A stretch of DNA of 64,000 nt, from positions 248,001 through 312,000 of the forward strand of contig NZ_VTOX01000002.1 in the NCBI RefSeq assembly GCF_012184415.1, in the 5' to 3' direction. Each line of letters starts with the position of its first letter. Within the stretch, counting starts at the first letter, position 1. Under the pieces are notes generated by a model. That model did no database searches. It had not been told where the DNA came from and worked only from the letters and a program-made list of their open reading frames with translations. Positions 17,415 through 27,316 of this stretch are shown one piece after another. The position numbers were made by a program, and so were the translations under genes. Source of the DNA: Ramlibacter lithotrophicus. GTDB lineage: Bacteria; Pseudomonadota; Gammaproteobacteria; Burkholderiales; Burkholderiaceae_C.

Positions 17415-18812
17415 TCACAAGCCCCGCCAGCCGCCCCCCAGCGCCTGGACCAGCGCCACCGCCGCCACTTGCCGGTCGGAGAGAGCCTGAGTCAGGGCGC
17501 GTCTGGCATTTTGCGCTGTGACCTGCGCCGTCACGACCTCGGTGAAGCTCACCTGCCCCGCCTGGTAGCGGTTGAGTACCTGCTGCTCCACCAGGCTGGC
17601 GGCGTCGGCGGCCTGCTGGCGCAGCGCGAGCTGCTGCTGCAGCACCCGCGACGCGACCAGCTGGTCCTCGACGTCCTGGAACGCCGCCAGCACGGTCTGG
17701 CGGTAGCGCGCCGCCGCCTCCTCGTGGCTCGCGCGCACGCCGGCCACGCGCGCCTGCCGCCCGCCCGCATCGAAGATCGACTGCGCGAGCGACGCGCCGA
17801 GGGACCAGGCCAGCGCCGAGGCGCTGAACAGGTCGCCGATGCTGGCCGCCCCGGCACCGAGCGATCCCGACAGACGCAAGCTCGGATAGAGCGCCGACTG
17901 GGCGATGCCGATCTGCTCGTTGGCCTGGGCGACGCGCCGCTCGGCCGCCGCGATGTCCGGCCGGCGCTGCAACAGCGTGGATGGCACGTCGAACGGGACG
18001 TCCGGCACCACGCCTTGCCACGCGGTGCGCGGCGCCAGGCTGAAGCTGCCGGGCGCCTGGCCGGCCAGCACCGCGATCGCGTGTTCCAGCACCGCGCGCT
18101 GCCGCTGCAGCCCGAGCAGCTCGGCCCGCGCGTTGGCCAGTTGCGTCTGCGCCTGCAGCACGTCGGTGCGCGCGACGATGCCGGCCTCGTAGCGGTTGCT
18201 CGTGATGCGCAAGGTGCGCTCGTAGCCCGCGATGGTCTGCCCCTGCAAGGCGATGGAGGCGTCGAGCTCGCGCAGGTTGAAGTAGTCCACGGCCAGTTCG
18301 CCCTGCGCCGAGAGCCTGGCCGCCTGCAGGTCGGCCAGGCTGGCCTGCTCGCCGCTGCGCGCGCTTTCCACGCCGCGGCGCAGGCGCCCCCACACGTCCG
18401 GCTCCCACGCGCCGCCGATGTCCACCTGGTAACTGCCGCGCGTAGGCGTGTCGCCGCCGCCGCCACTGCGGCTGCCCCCGCCGTCGAGCGACACCACCGG
18501 AAACAGCGTGGCGCGCTGCTCGGCGACGAGCGCACGGGCCTGGGCATAGCGCGCCACGGCCGCGGCGACGTTCTGGTTCGACACCTCCACCCGCGCGGCC
18601 AGTGCGTTCAGCTCCGGGTCCTGGAACAGTTCCCACCAGGGACCGCGCTCCAGCAGGTCGGCGGGGACCGCCCTGACCCACGCGCCGTGCCCCTCCTTGA
18701 AAGCGACGGGCGTCTCGACCGGGGGCGGCTGGTAGGCGGGACCGACGGCGCAGCCGGCCAGTGCCAGCGCCAGCACGAGGACCGCCGGGCGGCATGGAAT
18801 CTTCATGTGCAT
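17415..18812 (-). CDS. Outer-membrane efflux lipoprotein (NodT/OprM family)
   Basis: 465 residues from MHMK; a second ATG six bases in is equally possible. A lipoprotein signal ends in the lipobox LAGC. The mature protein has the doubled OMF repeat: helix-rich segments ELNALAARVEVSNQNVAAAV and ERRVAQANEQIGIAQSALYP, the typical LLQRRPDIAAAE motif, and SIFDAGGRQARVAGVRASHE before the last helices. It forms the outer-membrane channel of a tripartite pump. It is the last gene of the efflux operon, 11 bases after the second RND subunit, so this pump carries its own channel and need not borrow TolC. Confidence 0.93.
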   Translation of the reverse strand: MHMKIPCRPAVLVLALALAGCAVGPAYQPPPVETPVAFKEGHGAWVRAVPADLLERGPWWELFQDPELNALAARVEVSNQNVAAAVARYAQARALVAEQRATLFPVVSLDGGGSRSGGGGDTPTRGSYQVDIGGAWEPDVWGRLRRGVESARSGEQASLADLQAARLSAQGELAVDYFNLRELDASIALQGQTIAGYERTLRITSNRYEAGIVARTDVLQAQTQLANARAELLGLQRQRAVLEHAIAVLAGQAPGSFSLAPRTAWQGVVPDVPFDVPSTLLQRRPDIAAAERRVAQANEQIGIAQSALYPSLRLSGSLGAGAASIGDLFSASALAWSLGASLAQSIFDAGGRQARVAGVRASHEEAAARYRQTVLAAFQDVEDQLVASRVLQQQLALRQQAADAASLVEQQVLNRYQAGQVSFTEVVTAQVTAQNARRALTQALSDRQVAAVALVQALGGGWRGL

Positions 18813-18823
18813 GATGTCCGTTC

Positions 18824-21800
18824 TCAAGCGGCCGTCTCCACGTGGCGGCCCAGATGGCGCTCCAGCGGGCTGCGCCGCCGCAGCCGGTCGAGCAACAGGT
18901 AGATCACCGGCGTGGTGAGCAAGGTGATGACCTGGCTGGCGACGAGGCCGCCGATGACCGCGATCCCCAGCGGCCGGCGCAGCTCGGCGCCTTCGCCGAA
19001 GCCGATCGCCAGCGGCAGCGCCCCCAGGCCCGCCGCCAGCGTCGTCATCAGGATCGGCCGGAAGCGCAGCAGGCTCGCCTCGCGCACGGCGGCATAGGGC
19101 GACAGGCCGCGCGAGCGCTCGGCGTCGAGGGCGAAGTCGATGATCAGGATCGCGTTCTTCTTGACGATCCCGATCAGCAGGAACAGCCCGATCAGCGCCA
19201 TGATCGACAGTTCCAGGTCGAACAGCAGCAGCGCCAGCACGGCGCCGACGCCGGCCGAGGGCAGCGTGGACAGCACGGTGACCGGGGGCACCAGGCTCTC
19301 GTACAGCACGCCCAGCACGATGTAGATCACCACCAGCGCCGCCAGGATCAGCATCGGCTGCTGCGCCTGCGACTGCTGCGCCGCGCGCGCCGTCCCCTCG
19401 AAGCTGCCCCGCACGTTGATCGGCATGCCGATCGCGGCCTCGGCCTGCCGCACGGCGGCCTGGCCGTCGTCCAGCTTGAAGCCCTCGGCCAGGTTGTAGG
19501 AGATGGTGGTGGCCAGCTCCGCGTCCTGGTGCGACACCGAGCTGTCGGTCGGTCGCAGCGAAAACGTGGCGATCGCCGACAGCGGCACCATCGTGGCGGC
19601 CTGCGCGCTCACCGCCTGCCCGCTGGCCTGGTCGCGCAGCCCCGGGTTGGCGGGCGTGGCCGCGGCCGTCGCGGTGCCGCTGGCCGAGGTCGACGCCGTG
19701 CTGCCGTTGGTGCCGCGGCGCGCCGGCACGTAGACATCGCGCAGCGCTTCGGGGCTGCGGATGTACGCCGGCGCCGCGCCCAGGATCACGCGGTACTGGT
19801 TCAACTCCTCGTAGACGGTGGCCACCTGGCGCTGGCCGAACGCGTTGTAGAGGGCGTTGTCGACGTCGCGCGCGGTGATGCCCAGGCGCGCCGCCGTGTC
19901 CTTGTCGATCTTCACGTACGCTTCGACGCCGTTCTCCTGCTGGTCGGTGTCCACGTCGACCAGCGCCGGCTGGCGCTTCATGGCTTCGGCCAGCCGCGTC
20001 GCCCACTGCCGCAAGTCGGCGGTGTTGTCGCTCTTGAGCGTGTACTGGTAGGTCGAATTGCTCTGCCGCCCTCCCATGCGCACGTCCTGCACCGGGTTGA
20101 GGAACAGCCGGAGGCCCGTCACCTGCTCGAGTTGCGGGCGCAATCGCGTCAGCACCGCCTGTGCGCGCTCGCCGCGATCGCGCTTGAGGTTGACGAACAT
20201 GAAGCCGCCGCCGGCGCGCCCGCCGCCGGTGAAGCCCACCACCGTCTCCACGGCGGGATCGGCCCGGATGATGTCCTGCAACTGCCGCAGCTTTTCCTGC
20301 ATGGCCTGGAAGGAGATGCTCTGGTCGGCGCGCAGCCCGCCCTGGATCTGGCCGCTGTCCTGCTGCGGGAAGAAGCCCTTGGGCGCCATGACGAACAGGT
20401 ACACGTTCAGCCCGACCACCGCCAGGAAGATCGCCAGCACCAGCCACTGCGCGTGCAGCGCCCAGTCCAGCGAATGTTCGTAGCCGCGCTGCATGCGGGC
20501 GAAGCCGCGCTCGAACCAGCGAGACACCCGCCCCGGGGGCCGCTCGTGCGCGTCGCGCCGCAACAGCCACGCGCACATCATCGGCGTGGTGGTCAGCGAG
20601 ATCACCAGCGAGATCAGCACCGCCGCCGACAGCGTGACGGCGAACTCGTGGAACATGCGTCCTACCTGGCCGCCCATGAACAGCAGCGGAATGAAGACGG
20701 CCACCAGGGACAGGCTGATCGACAGCACCGTGAACCCCACTTCGCGCGCGCCGAGCAGCGCCGCGCGGAAGCGGTCCATTCCCGCCTCGACGTGGCGGGC
20801 GGTGTTCTCCAGCACCACGATGGCGTCGTCGACCACGAAGCCCGTCGCCACCGTGAGCGCCATCAGGCTCACGTTGTTGAGGGAGAAGCCCAGCAGATAC
20901 ATCACGCCGAAGGTGCCAAGCAGCGACACGATGGTCGCCACGGCGGGGATCAGCGTGGCGCGCGCGCTGCGCAGGAAGGCGCTGACCACCAGCACCACCA
21001 GCACCACGGCGATCGCGAGCGTCACCTCCACTTCGTGCAGCGACGCCCGGATCGAGTGGGTGCGGTCGGTCGCCACCTCCAGCCGGATGTCGGACGGCAA
21101 CTGCTCCTGCAGCTCCGGCAGCAAGGCGCGCACTGCGTCCACCGTCTCGATGGCGTTGGCGCCCGGCTGCAGCGTCACCAGCACGATGACGGCCGGGTTG
21201 CCGTTGAACAGGCCCAGCGTGTTGACGTTCTCGACGCTGTCGATCACCTGCGCCACGTCGGCCAGGCGGATCGCGGCACCGTCGCGCCACACCACCACCA
21301 GGTCGCGGTAGTCGCTGGCCATCGGCCGGCCGCCGTCGTCGGCGCGGGTGCCGGTGTAGATCTGCAACTGGCGCCCCGCGCCTTCGATGCTGCCCTTGGG
21401 CCGGTTCGGGTTGCTGGCCTGCAGGGCGGCGCGCACGTCCTCGGTGCTCACGCCCCACTTGGCGAGCGCGAACGGCAGCAGCTCGACGCGCACCGCCGGC
21501 AGCGACCCGCCGCCCAGCTCCACGTCGCCGACGCCGCGCACCTGCGCGATCTTCTGCTGCACGATGTTGGAGACCGCTTCGTAGATCTGGCCGGCCGAGC
21601 GCGTGGGCGAGGTCAGTGCCAGGATCACCACCGGGGCGGCCGCGGGGTTGACCTTGCGGTAGGTGGGATTGCTGCGCAGCGTGGACGGCAGGTCGGCGCG
21701 GGCGGCGTTGATGGCCGCCTGCACCTCGCGGGCGGCGGCGTCGATGTTGCGGCTGAGATCGAACTGCAGCGTGATGCGGGTCTGGCCGTTGCTGCTGTTG

Positions 21801-22045
21801 GAGGTGATCTCGTTGACGCCGGCGATCACGCCCAGCCGGCGCTCCAGGGGCGTGGCGACGCTGCTGGCCATGGTGTCGGGGCTGGCGCCGGGCAGGCTGG
21901 CGCGCACGCTGATGACGGGAAAGTCCACCTGCGGCAGCGGCGCGACCGGCAGGACGAAGAAGGCGGCAATGCCGGCCAGCGCGATCCAGACCGTGAGCAG
22001 CACGGTGGCGACGGGACGGCGGACGAAAGGTGCGGAGAGGTTCAT
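18824..22045 (-). CDS. mdtC: RND multidrug efflux transporter subunit, MdtC-like
   Basis: 1073 residues from MNLSAPFVRRPVATVLL; a gaggt ribosome site lies upstream, and longer frames reach into the repeat element and are rejected. RND landmarks: SAPFVRRPVAT at the N terminus, [13 protein letters not shown] with the two Asp of the proton relay in TM4, KKNAILIIDFALDAER, and [19 protein letters not shown]. Twelve membrane segments and two large periplasmic domains are expected. A low-complexity Ser/Ala/Thr segment at residues about 770-815, after DVYVPARR, is an insertion compared with E. coli MdtC (1025 aa). It works as part of an MdtB/MdtC heteromultimer. Confidence 0.93.
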   Translation of the reverse strand: MNLSAPFVRRPVATVLLTVWIALAGIAAFFVLPVAPLPQVDFPVISVRASLPGASPDTMASSVATPLERRLGVIAGVNEITSNSSNGQTRITLQFDLSRNIDAAAREVQAAINAARADLPSTLRSNPTYRKVNPAAAPVVILALTSPTRSAGQIYEAVSNIVQQKIAQVRGVGDVELGGGSLPAVRVELLPFALAKWGVSTEDVRAALQASNPNRPKGSIEGAGRQLQIYTGTRADDGGRPMASDYRDLVVVWRDGAAIRLADVAQVIDSVENVNTLGLFNGNPAVIVLVTLQPGANAIETVDAVRALLPELQEQLPSDIRLEVATDRTHSIRASLHEVEVTLAIAVVLVVLVVSAFLRSARATLIPAVATIVSLLGTFGVMYLLGFSLNNVSLMALTVATGFVVDDAIVVLENTARHVEAGMDRFRAALLGAREVGFTVLSISLSLVAVFIPLLFMGGQVGRMFHEFAVTLSAAVLISLVISLTTTPMMCAWLLRRDAHERPPGRVSRWFERGFARMQRGYEHSLDWALHAQWLVLAIFLAVVGLNVYLFVMAPKGFFPQQDSGQIQGGLRADQSISFQAMQEKLRQLQDIIRADPAVETVVGFTGGGRAGGGFMFVNLKRDRGERAQAVLTRLRPQLEQVTGLRLFLNPVQDVRMGGRQSNSTYQYTLKSDNTADLRQWATRLAEAMKRQPALVDVDTDQQENGVEAYVKIDKDTAARLGITARDVDNALYNAFGQRQVATVYEELNQYRVILGAAPAYIRSPEALRDVYVPARRGTNGSTASTSASGTATAAATPANPGLRDQASGQAVSAQAATMVPLSAIATFSLRPTDSSVSHQDAELATTISYNLAEGFKLDDGQAAVRQAEAAIGMPINVRGSFEGTARAAQQSQAQQPMLILAALVVIYIVLGVLYESLVPPVTVLSTLPSAGVGAVLALLLFDLELSIMALIGLFLLIGIVKKNAILIIDFALDAERSRGLSPYAAVREASLLRFRPILMTTLAAGLGALPLAIGFGEGAELRRPLGIAVIGGLVASQVITLLTTPVIYLLLDRLRRRSPLERHLGRHVETAA

Positions 22046-22080
22046 GGGGGGACCTCGCGGGCGGGTACCCCAACCTCCGA

Positions 22081-22203
22081 ACGCAGAAGCCGCAGAGGTT
22101 TCGCAAAAACCGCAGAAGAACACCCAATGGAGATTGGATTCAGAACATCCAGTTCAAATGCGATTTCTCTGCGGCTTCTGCGCAGTTTCTGCGGCTTCTG
22201 CGT
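22081..22203. repeat. Intergenic inverted-repeat element of the GCAGAAGCCGCAGA family
   Basis: Between the two RND genes. acgcagaagccgcaga at 22081-22096 is matched exactly by its reverse complement tctgcggcttctgcgt at 22188-22203, and further partial copies (aaccgcagaagaaca at 22109-22123, tctgcggcttctgcg at 22168-22182) lie between. The right half also contains gattggattcag, shared with the element at 27230-27314. It separates two genes that normally abut, so transcripts must read through this structure. Confidence 0.65.
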
Positions 22204-22217
22204 ATGGATGTCCGCCT

Positions 22218-25200
22218 TCATTGCGCCGACTCCCGAAGCGCCGGCCGCCGCCCCCAGCGCCGGCCCAGGCGATCGAAGGCCAGGTAGATCACCGGCGTCG
22301 TGAACAGCGTCAGCAACTGGCTCAGCACCAGCCCGCCGAAGATCGCGATGCCCAGCGGCCGCCGCAGTTCGGCGCCCTCGCCCCAGCCCAGCATCAGCGG
22401 CACGGCCGCAAACAGGGCCGCCAGCGTCGTCATCAGGATCGGCCGGAACCGCAGCAGCGCCGCCTGGCGGATCGCCTCCAGCGGCGACTTGCCTTCATGC
22501 CGCTCGGCGTCGATCGCGAAGTCGATCATCATGATCGCGTTCTTCTTCACGATGCCGATCAGCAGGATGATGCCGATGATCCCGATCACGCCCAGGTCGT
22601 TGCCGGTCAGCCAGAGCGCCAGCAGCGCGCCCACGCCCGCCGACGGCAGCGTCGACAGGATCGTGAGCGGGTGGACATAGCTCTCGTACAGCACGCCCAG
22701 CACGATGTAGACGCAGACCACGGCGGCCAGGATCAGCCACAGCTGGTTGGTGAGCGATGCCTCGTACGCGCCCGCTGCGCCCAGGAACGTCATCGAAACC
22801 GCCGCCGGCAAGGCCACGTCCTGCGCAGCGTCGCGGATTGCATCCACCGCCGCCCCCAGCGAGGAGCCCGGCGCGGTGTCGAACCCGATGGTGGTCGCCG
22901 GGTACTGCGCCACGTGCGTGATCTGCAGCGGCGCGCGCCGTTCGGTGATGGTGGCCACCGCCGACAGCGGCGTCGGCTCGCCGGAGGCGGTGCGCAGTTG
23001 CACCAGGCCCAGGCTGGCGGGGCTGGCCGCGGCGTCGGGCCGCGCCTCCAGGATCACGCGGTACTGGTTGGTCTCGGTGAAGATCGTCGAGACGATGCGC
23101 TGGCCGAACGCGCTGTACAGGGCCTCGTCGATCGCGGCGGCCGAGATGCCCAGGCGCGCCGCCGTGTCGCGGTCGATCTGCACCGACACCGCGGCTCCGG
23201 CGGCCTGCGCGTCGGTCTGGACGTTTCGCAGTTGCCGCACCCCCTGCAGCCGCTGCGCGAGCTTGCCCGCCCACTCGGCGACGACGGCGGTGTCGGCGCC
23301 TTCCAGCGAGACACGGTATTGCGTAGGGCCGCCCTCGGCGTCGATGGTGAGGTCCTGCGTCGGTTGCAGGTACAGCGCGACGCCGGCCACCTGCTGCGCC
23401 CGCCGGCGCAGGCGGTCCATCAGCGCCTGCTGCTCGTCGTGGCCCGGCTTCAGGTTGATCAGCATGCGCCCCGTGTGCAGCATGGTGTTGTTGGCCGCGT
23501 CGACGCCGACGAAGCTGGCGATGGTGGCCACATCCGGGTCTTCCATCAGCCGCTGCGCAACTTCCCGCTGCAACGCGGCCATGCGGGGGTAGGACACCGA
23601 CTGCGGCGCCTCGACCCGCGCCTGCAGCTGGCCGGTGGACTGGGTCGGGAACAGTCCTTTCGGGATCCACATGTACAGCAGCACGGTGAGCCACAAGGTG
23701 CCCAGCGCCACCAGCAGCGTGAGGCCCTGGCGCGCCAGCACCCAGCCGAGCCAGCGGTCGTAGCCGGCGATCAGGCGATCGAACCGGCGCTGCATCCGGC
23801 CGCCCCAGCCGCTCTCGCCGCCCGGGCGCGCGGTGAGCCAGCGGGCCGACATCATCGGCACCAGCGTCAGCGACACCACCGCGGAAATCAGGATCGTGAT
23901 CGCCAGCGTCACCGCGAACTCGCGGAACAGCCGCCCCACCACGTCGCCCATGAACAGCAGCGGGATCAGCACCGCCACCAGCGACACCGTCAGCGAGATG
24001 ATGGTGAAGCCGATCTCGGAGGCGCCTTTCATGGCCGCGTGCAACGCGAGGGAGATATTCTGGCTCCGGCCGGACGCTGGCGCGTCCTTCACTTCGCCTT
24101 CGGCGAAATGAGCCTGCGCCGAAACATTTCTCGCCATCTCGACGCCGGAGATGTTTTGGCTCCGGCCGGACGCTGGCGCGTCCTTCACTTCGCCTTCGGC
24201 GAAATGAGCCTGCGCCGAAACATTTCTCGCCATCTCGAGATGGCGAGAAATGTTTTCGATCATCACGATGGCGTCGTCGACGACGAACCCGGTCGCGATC
24301 GTCAGTGCCATCAGGCTCAGGTTGTTCAGGCTGTAGCCGAGCAGGTACATCACCCCCAGCGTGCCAACCAGCGAGATCGGCACCGCCAGGCTCGCGATCA
24401 GCGTCGCCCGCGGGCTGTGCAGGAAGGCGAAGATCACCAGCACCACCAGGACCACCGCCAGCACCAGTTCCAGCTGCACGTGGTGCACCGACGCCCGGAT
24501 GCCGGTGGTGCGGTCGCTCAGGACGTCGACGTTCACGGCCGCCGGCAGGCCGGCGGTGAGCTCCGGCAGCCGGGCCTTGATCGCGTCCACGGTGGCAATC
24601 ACGTTGGCGCCCGGCTGGCGCTGCACGTTGAGGATCACCGCCGGCTTCAGGCGCCCGTCCACCGCCGCCCAGGCACCGAGCTTGACGTTCTCAGCGCTCT
24701 GCACCGCCCGCGCGATGTGGGACAGCCGCACGGGGGCGCCGTTGCGCCAGGCGACGATCAGCTCCTGGTAGTCCTGCGCCGCCACCAGCTGGTCGTTGGC
24801 GTCGATCGTGTAGGCCCGCGTGGGCCCGTCGATGCTGCCCTTGGCGCCATTCGCGTTGGCCGCGCTGATCGCCGTGCGCACGTTGTCCAGCGTCAGGCCG
24901 TACGACGCCAGCGCGCGCGTGTCGACCTGGATCCGCACCGCGGGCCGCTGGCCGCCCGACAGCGTGACCAGCCCGACGCCGCCCACCTGGCTGATCTTGA
25001 GCGCGAGCCGGGTGTTGGCGATGTTCTGCACCTCGGTCAGCGGCAGCGAGTCGGAGGTGAGCGCGAGGCTCAGCACCGGCGCGTCGGCCGGATTCACCTT
25101 GGCATAGACAGGCGGCGCGGGCAGGTCCGCCGGCAGCAGCGAGCCGCCGGCGTTGATCGCGGCCTGCACCTGCTGCTCCGCGACGTCCAGGCCCAGGCCC

Positions 25201-25490
25201 AGCGCGAACTGCAGCGTGACGATAGCCACGCCGGCGGCGCTGGTCGAACTCATGCGCGCGAGGCCGGGCATCTCGCCGAACTGGCGCTCCAGCGGCGCGG
25301 TGACGGTCTGCGCCATCACCTCCGGACTGGCGCCGGGGTACAGCGTCTGCACCTGGATGGTCGGGTAGTCGACCTGCGGCAACGCCGACAGCGGCAGGAA
25401 GCGCCACGCGACCAGGCCGGCCAGCACGATCGCCAGCATCAGCAGCGAGGTGGCGACGGGCCGCAGGATGAAGGGGCGCGAAGGACTCAT
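22218..25490 (-). CDS. mdtB: RND multidrug efflux transporter subunit, MdtB-like, with in-frame tandem insertion
   Basis: 1090 residues from [19 protein letters not shown], against about 1040 for E. coli MdtB. RND features: [15 protein letters not shown] with the proton-relay Asp pair, [36 protein letters not shown], and [14 protein letters not shown] before TM2. The extra length comes from a 32-residue unit, starting [16 protein letters not shown] and ending [11 protein letters not shown], at residues 420-451 and repeated at 452-480. It sits in the cytoplasmic loop right after the TM4 motif ENISRHLE. The frame is kept and the rest is intact, so the pump may still assemble. It lies between the membrane-fusion gene (16 bp upstream) and the MdtC-like gene. 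Confidence 0.93.
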   Translation of the reverse strand: MSPSRPFILRPVATSLLMLAIVLAGLVAWRFLPLSALPQVDYPTIQVQTLYPGASPEVMAQTVTAPLERQFGEMPGLARMSSTSAAGVAIVTLQFALGLGLDVAEQQVQAAINAGGSLLPADLPAPPVYAKVNPADAPVLSLALTSDSLPLTEVQNIANTRLALKISQVGGVGLVTLSGGQRPAVRIQVDTRALASYGLTLDNVRTAISAANANGAKGSIDGPTRAYTIDANDQLVAAQDYQELIVAWRNGAPVRLSHIARAVQSAENVKLGAWAAVDGRLKPAVILNVQRQPGANVIATVDAIKARLPELTAGLPAAVNVDVLSDRTTGIRASVHHVQLELVLAVVLVVLVIFAFLHSPRATLIASLAVPISLVGTLGVMYLLGYSLNNLSLMALTIATGFVVDDAIVMIENISRHLEMARNVSAQAHFAEGEVKDAPASGRSQNISGVEMARNVSAQAHFAEGEVKDAPASGRSQNISLALHAAMKGASEIGFTIISLTVSLVAVLIPLLFMGDVVGRLFREFAVTLAITILISAVVSLTLVPMMSARWLTARPGGESGWGGRMQRRFDRLIAGYDRWLGWVLARQGLTLLVALGTLWLTVLLYMWIPKGLFPTQSTGQLQARVEAPQSVSYPRMAALQREVAQRLMEDPDVATIASFVGVDAANNTMLHTGRMLINLKPGHDEQQALMDRLRRRAQQVAGVALYLQPTQDLTIDAEGGPTQYRVSLEGADTAVVAEWAGKLAQRLQGVRQLRNVQTDAQAAGAAVSVQIDRDTAARLGISAAAIDEALYSAFGQRIVSTIFTETNQYRVILEARPDAAASPASLGLVQLRTASGEPTPLSAVATITERRAPLQITHVAQYPATTIGFDTAPGSSLGAAVDAIRDAAQDVALPAAVSMTFLGAAGAYEASLTNQLWLILAAVVCVYIVLGVLYESYVHPLTILSTLPSAGVGALLALWLTGNDLGVIGIIGIILLIGIVKKNAIMMIDFAIDAERHEGKSPLEAIRQAALLRFRPILMTTLAALFAAVPLMLGWGEGAELRRPLGIAIFGGLVLSQLLTLFTTPVIYLAFDRLGRRWGRRPALRESAQ
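24051..24255. repeat. Tandem 96-bp palindromic element inside the mdtB-like gene
   Basis: Two copies with a 96-bp period; 24061-24142 and 24157-24238 are identical over 82 bp. At the gene-proximal end, aaacatttctcgccatctc (24218-24236) is followed at once by its exact reverse complement (24237-24255), a 38-bp perfect palindrome. Each unit also holds a small hairpin ttcgcc-ttc-ggcgaa. Because 96 is a multiple of three and the unit has no stop in this frame, the reading frame of the pump survives. Confidence 0.9.
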
Positions 25491-25506
25491 GCGCCGGCCG
25501 TCTTCC

Positions 25507-27000
25507 TCATGGCGTGGCGACGGGCGCCGATGCGGCGGCCGCACGGCGGCGTTCCTCGCGCCTTTGCGCGCGCCGCTCCTCGCGGTCGCCCGGCGCACCC
25601 ATGCGCTGCGGCCCGGCCGCCGCCTGCGGCGGCACGTCGCCGTTGGCCGCCGGCGCGGACGCGGCCGGCACGGCGCCGGGGGCGGCGCCATCGCCGCCGC
25701 GGCGCCGCACCCCGCGTCCGCCGGCGCCCGGCCCGTCACCGGGCAGCGTCACGCGCGAACCGTCCCGCAGGCGGTCCGCGCCTTCGGTGATCACGCGCTC
25801 GCCGACCTGCAGGCCGGTGGCAATCTGGACCCGCTCGGCGGTGGCCTGCCCGCGCGTCACCGGTCGCAGCGCAACGGTGCGGTCGTCCTTGAGCACGAAC
25901 ACGTGGTCGCCCTCGGCGCCATGCCGCACCGCCGACACCGGCACGACCACGGCATCGCGGATCGTGCGCACGTGCAGCTGCACGTTCACGAACTGGTTGG
26001 GAAACAGCGCCTCGCGCGCATTGTTGAAGCGCGCCTTGGCGCGCACGGTGCCGGTCTGGGTGTCGACCTGGTTGTCCAGGGAGGCGAAGACGCCGGTGTC
26101 GAGCAGGTTCGTGCGGCTGCGGTCGAGCGCCTTGACTTCCATGAAGGCGCGCGCATTGCGCTGCAGCTGCGGCGCCTGGTCCTGCGGCACCGCGAACTCG
26201 ACGTCGATCGGCGAAATCTGCGTGATGACGGCGACGCCGTTCGCGTCGCCGGGGCCGACCACGTTGCCGACGTCCACCGTGCGCAGGCCGACGCGGCCGC
26301 CGATTGGGGCCACGATGCGGGTGTAGCCGAGGTTGAGCCGGGCGGCGCCCTCGTTCGCCTTGGCGATCACCAGCGCCGCCTCCAATTGCTTGACCAGGGC
26401 CGCCTGGGTGTCGACCTCCTGGCGCGCGATCGAGTCCTGCTGCAACAGCGTGCGGAAGCGCTCGAGGGTCACCCGCGCCGCCTGCAACTGCGCCTCGTCG
26501 CGCATGCGCTGCCCGGAGGCCTGCTGCAGCGCCATCTCGAACTGCCGCGGATCGATCCGGGCCAGCACGTCGCCCTTGCGCACCAACTGGCCTTCCTTGT
26601 ACAGCACCTGCTGCAGCACCCCGGACACCTGCGGCCGCACGCGCACGGTAGCCTGCGGCACCACGGTGCCGAGTGCATCGAGGAAGACCGGAATGTCGGT
26701 TCGCTCGGCCACCGCGACGCCGACCGTGGTCGCGGGAGCGCCCGCACCGGCGCGACGCCCGCCCCCTCCGCCGCCGCCTCCGCCCGCCCCCTGGCCGCGC
26801 GCGACGGGGGCGCGGGCGCCTTGCGCCACCGCAGCGGATTCGGGATGAGTAAGTTCCCACGCCAGCCAACCCACGCCGGCCACGACGGCGAGGGCGGCGA
26901 GGCCGCCGATGATCCTGGCGCGGCGGCTGATGCGCCGGGGTGACGGCCCGCGGGCAGAAGGGTCCGGCAAAGGCGGCGGCACCGGCGGCTGTGATTCCAT
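25507..27000 (-). CDS. mdtA: Efflux pump periplasmic adaptor (membrane fusion protein), MdtA-like
   Basis: 497 residues from [13 protein letters not shown], with aaggac upstream of the ATG; a TTG one codon earlier is unlikely. A single N-terminal anchor (about 32-52) is followed by a glycine-rich linker containing nine consecutive Gly, then the lipoyl/barrel domain [20 protein letters not shown], a coiled-coil hairpin, and [20 protein letters not shown]. The C-terminal 70 residues are a low-complexity Pro/Ala and Arg/Glu tail not needed by the fold. First gene of the operon (mdtA-mdtB-mdtC-OMF); it bridges the RND trimer and the outer-membrane channel. Confidence 0.93.
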   Translation of the reverse strand: MESQPPVPPPLPDPSARGPSPRRISRRARIIGGLAALAVVAGVGWLAWELTHPESAAVAQGARAPVARGQGAGGGGGGGGGRRAGAGAPATTVGVAVAERTDIPVFLDALGTVVPQATVRVRPQVSGVLQQVLYKEGQLVRKGDVLARIDPRQFEMALQQASGQRMRDEAQLQAARVTLERFRTLLQQDSIARQEVDTQAALVKQLEAALVIAKANEGAARLNLGYTRIVAPIGGRVGLRTVDVGNVVGPGDANGVAVITQISPIDVEFAVPQDQAPQLQRNARAFMEVKALDRSRTNLLDTGVFASLDNQVDTQTGTVRAKARFNNAREALFPNQFVNVQLHVRTIRDAVVVPVSAVRHGAEGDHVFVLKDDRTVALRPVTRGQATAERVQIATGLQVGERVITEGADRLRDGSRVTLPGDGPGAGGRGVRRRGGDGAAPGAVPAASAPAANGDVPPQAAAGPQRMGAPGDREERRAQRREERRRAAAASAPVATP

Positions 27001-27229
27001 CAACGTCCTTGTTCGGCCGGCGCGAAGGCGCGAAGCGCGGCGGCGGGCCTGAACCGCGAGGGTGCAGCAGCCGCTGCGGCAGAGCCATCGGCGGGCGGCG
27101 CGTGCCCGTGTAGGCTGAATCCGGCAGTGCGGCGGGAAGTCGGCTGAGGGCGGCGCATGGCGGCAAGCATCGGCCGTTCATGTGAACGGCGTGCGAACCG
27201 CGGGCAAATGGTCGGGGCGTCCTGGTAAC

Positions 27230-27314
27230 CCAACAGCCGGACGCAAGAGCCGCAGAAACTACGCAGAAACCTTTGCGGCTTCTGCGTACGGCTGTTCGGC
27301 TGTTCGGCTGTTGG
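27230..27314. repeat. Intergenic inverted-repeat element, third copy of the family
   Basis: In the 316-bp gap between the phosphatase gene and the efflux operon. The outer arms are ccaacagccg (27230-27239) and its exact complement cggctgttgg (27305-27314). The inner arms are acgcaagagccgcagaa (27241-27257) and gcggcttctgcgt (27275-27287). Three tandem copies of the 8-mer cggctgtt lie at 27289-27312. The right end runs into the stop of the phosphatase gene. The rest of the gap (27001-27229), the efflux operon leader, shows nothing I recognise. Confidence 0.65.
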
Positions 27315-27316
27315 AT

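Noticed and set aside
22046-22123. N-terminal extension of the MdtC-like protein (MFFCGFCETSAAS)
   Set aside because: It is translated repeat element; the internal ATG at 22045 has a ribosome site and gives the family start.
18842-22303. Open plus-strand frame of over 1100 codons opposite the RND gene
   Set aside because: Composition is dominated by Arg, Gln and His as expected from an antisense frame; the minus strand encodes an intact RND protein.
24051-24255. Direct repeats considered as a CRISPR array
   Set aside because: Only two copies, no spacers between them, and they lie within a coding frame.
25491-25739. 83-residue Arg/Pro-rich extension of the MdtB-like protein
   Set aside because: It overlaps the end of the mdtA-like gene and has no homology or ribosome site; the start MSPSRP is the family start.
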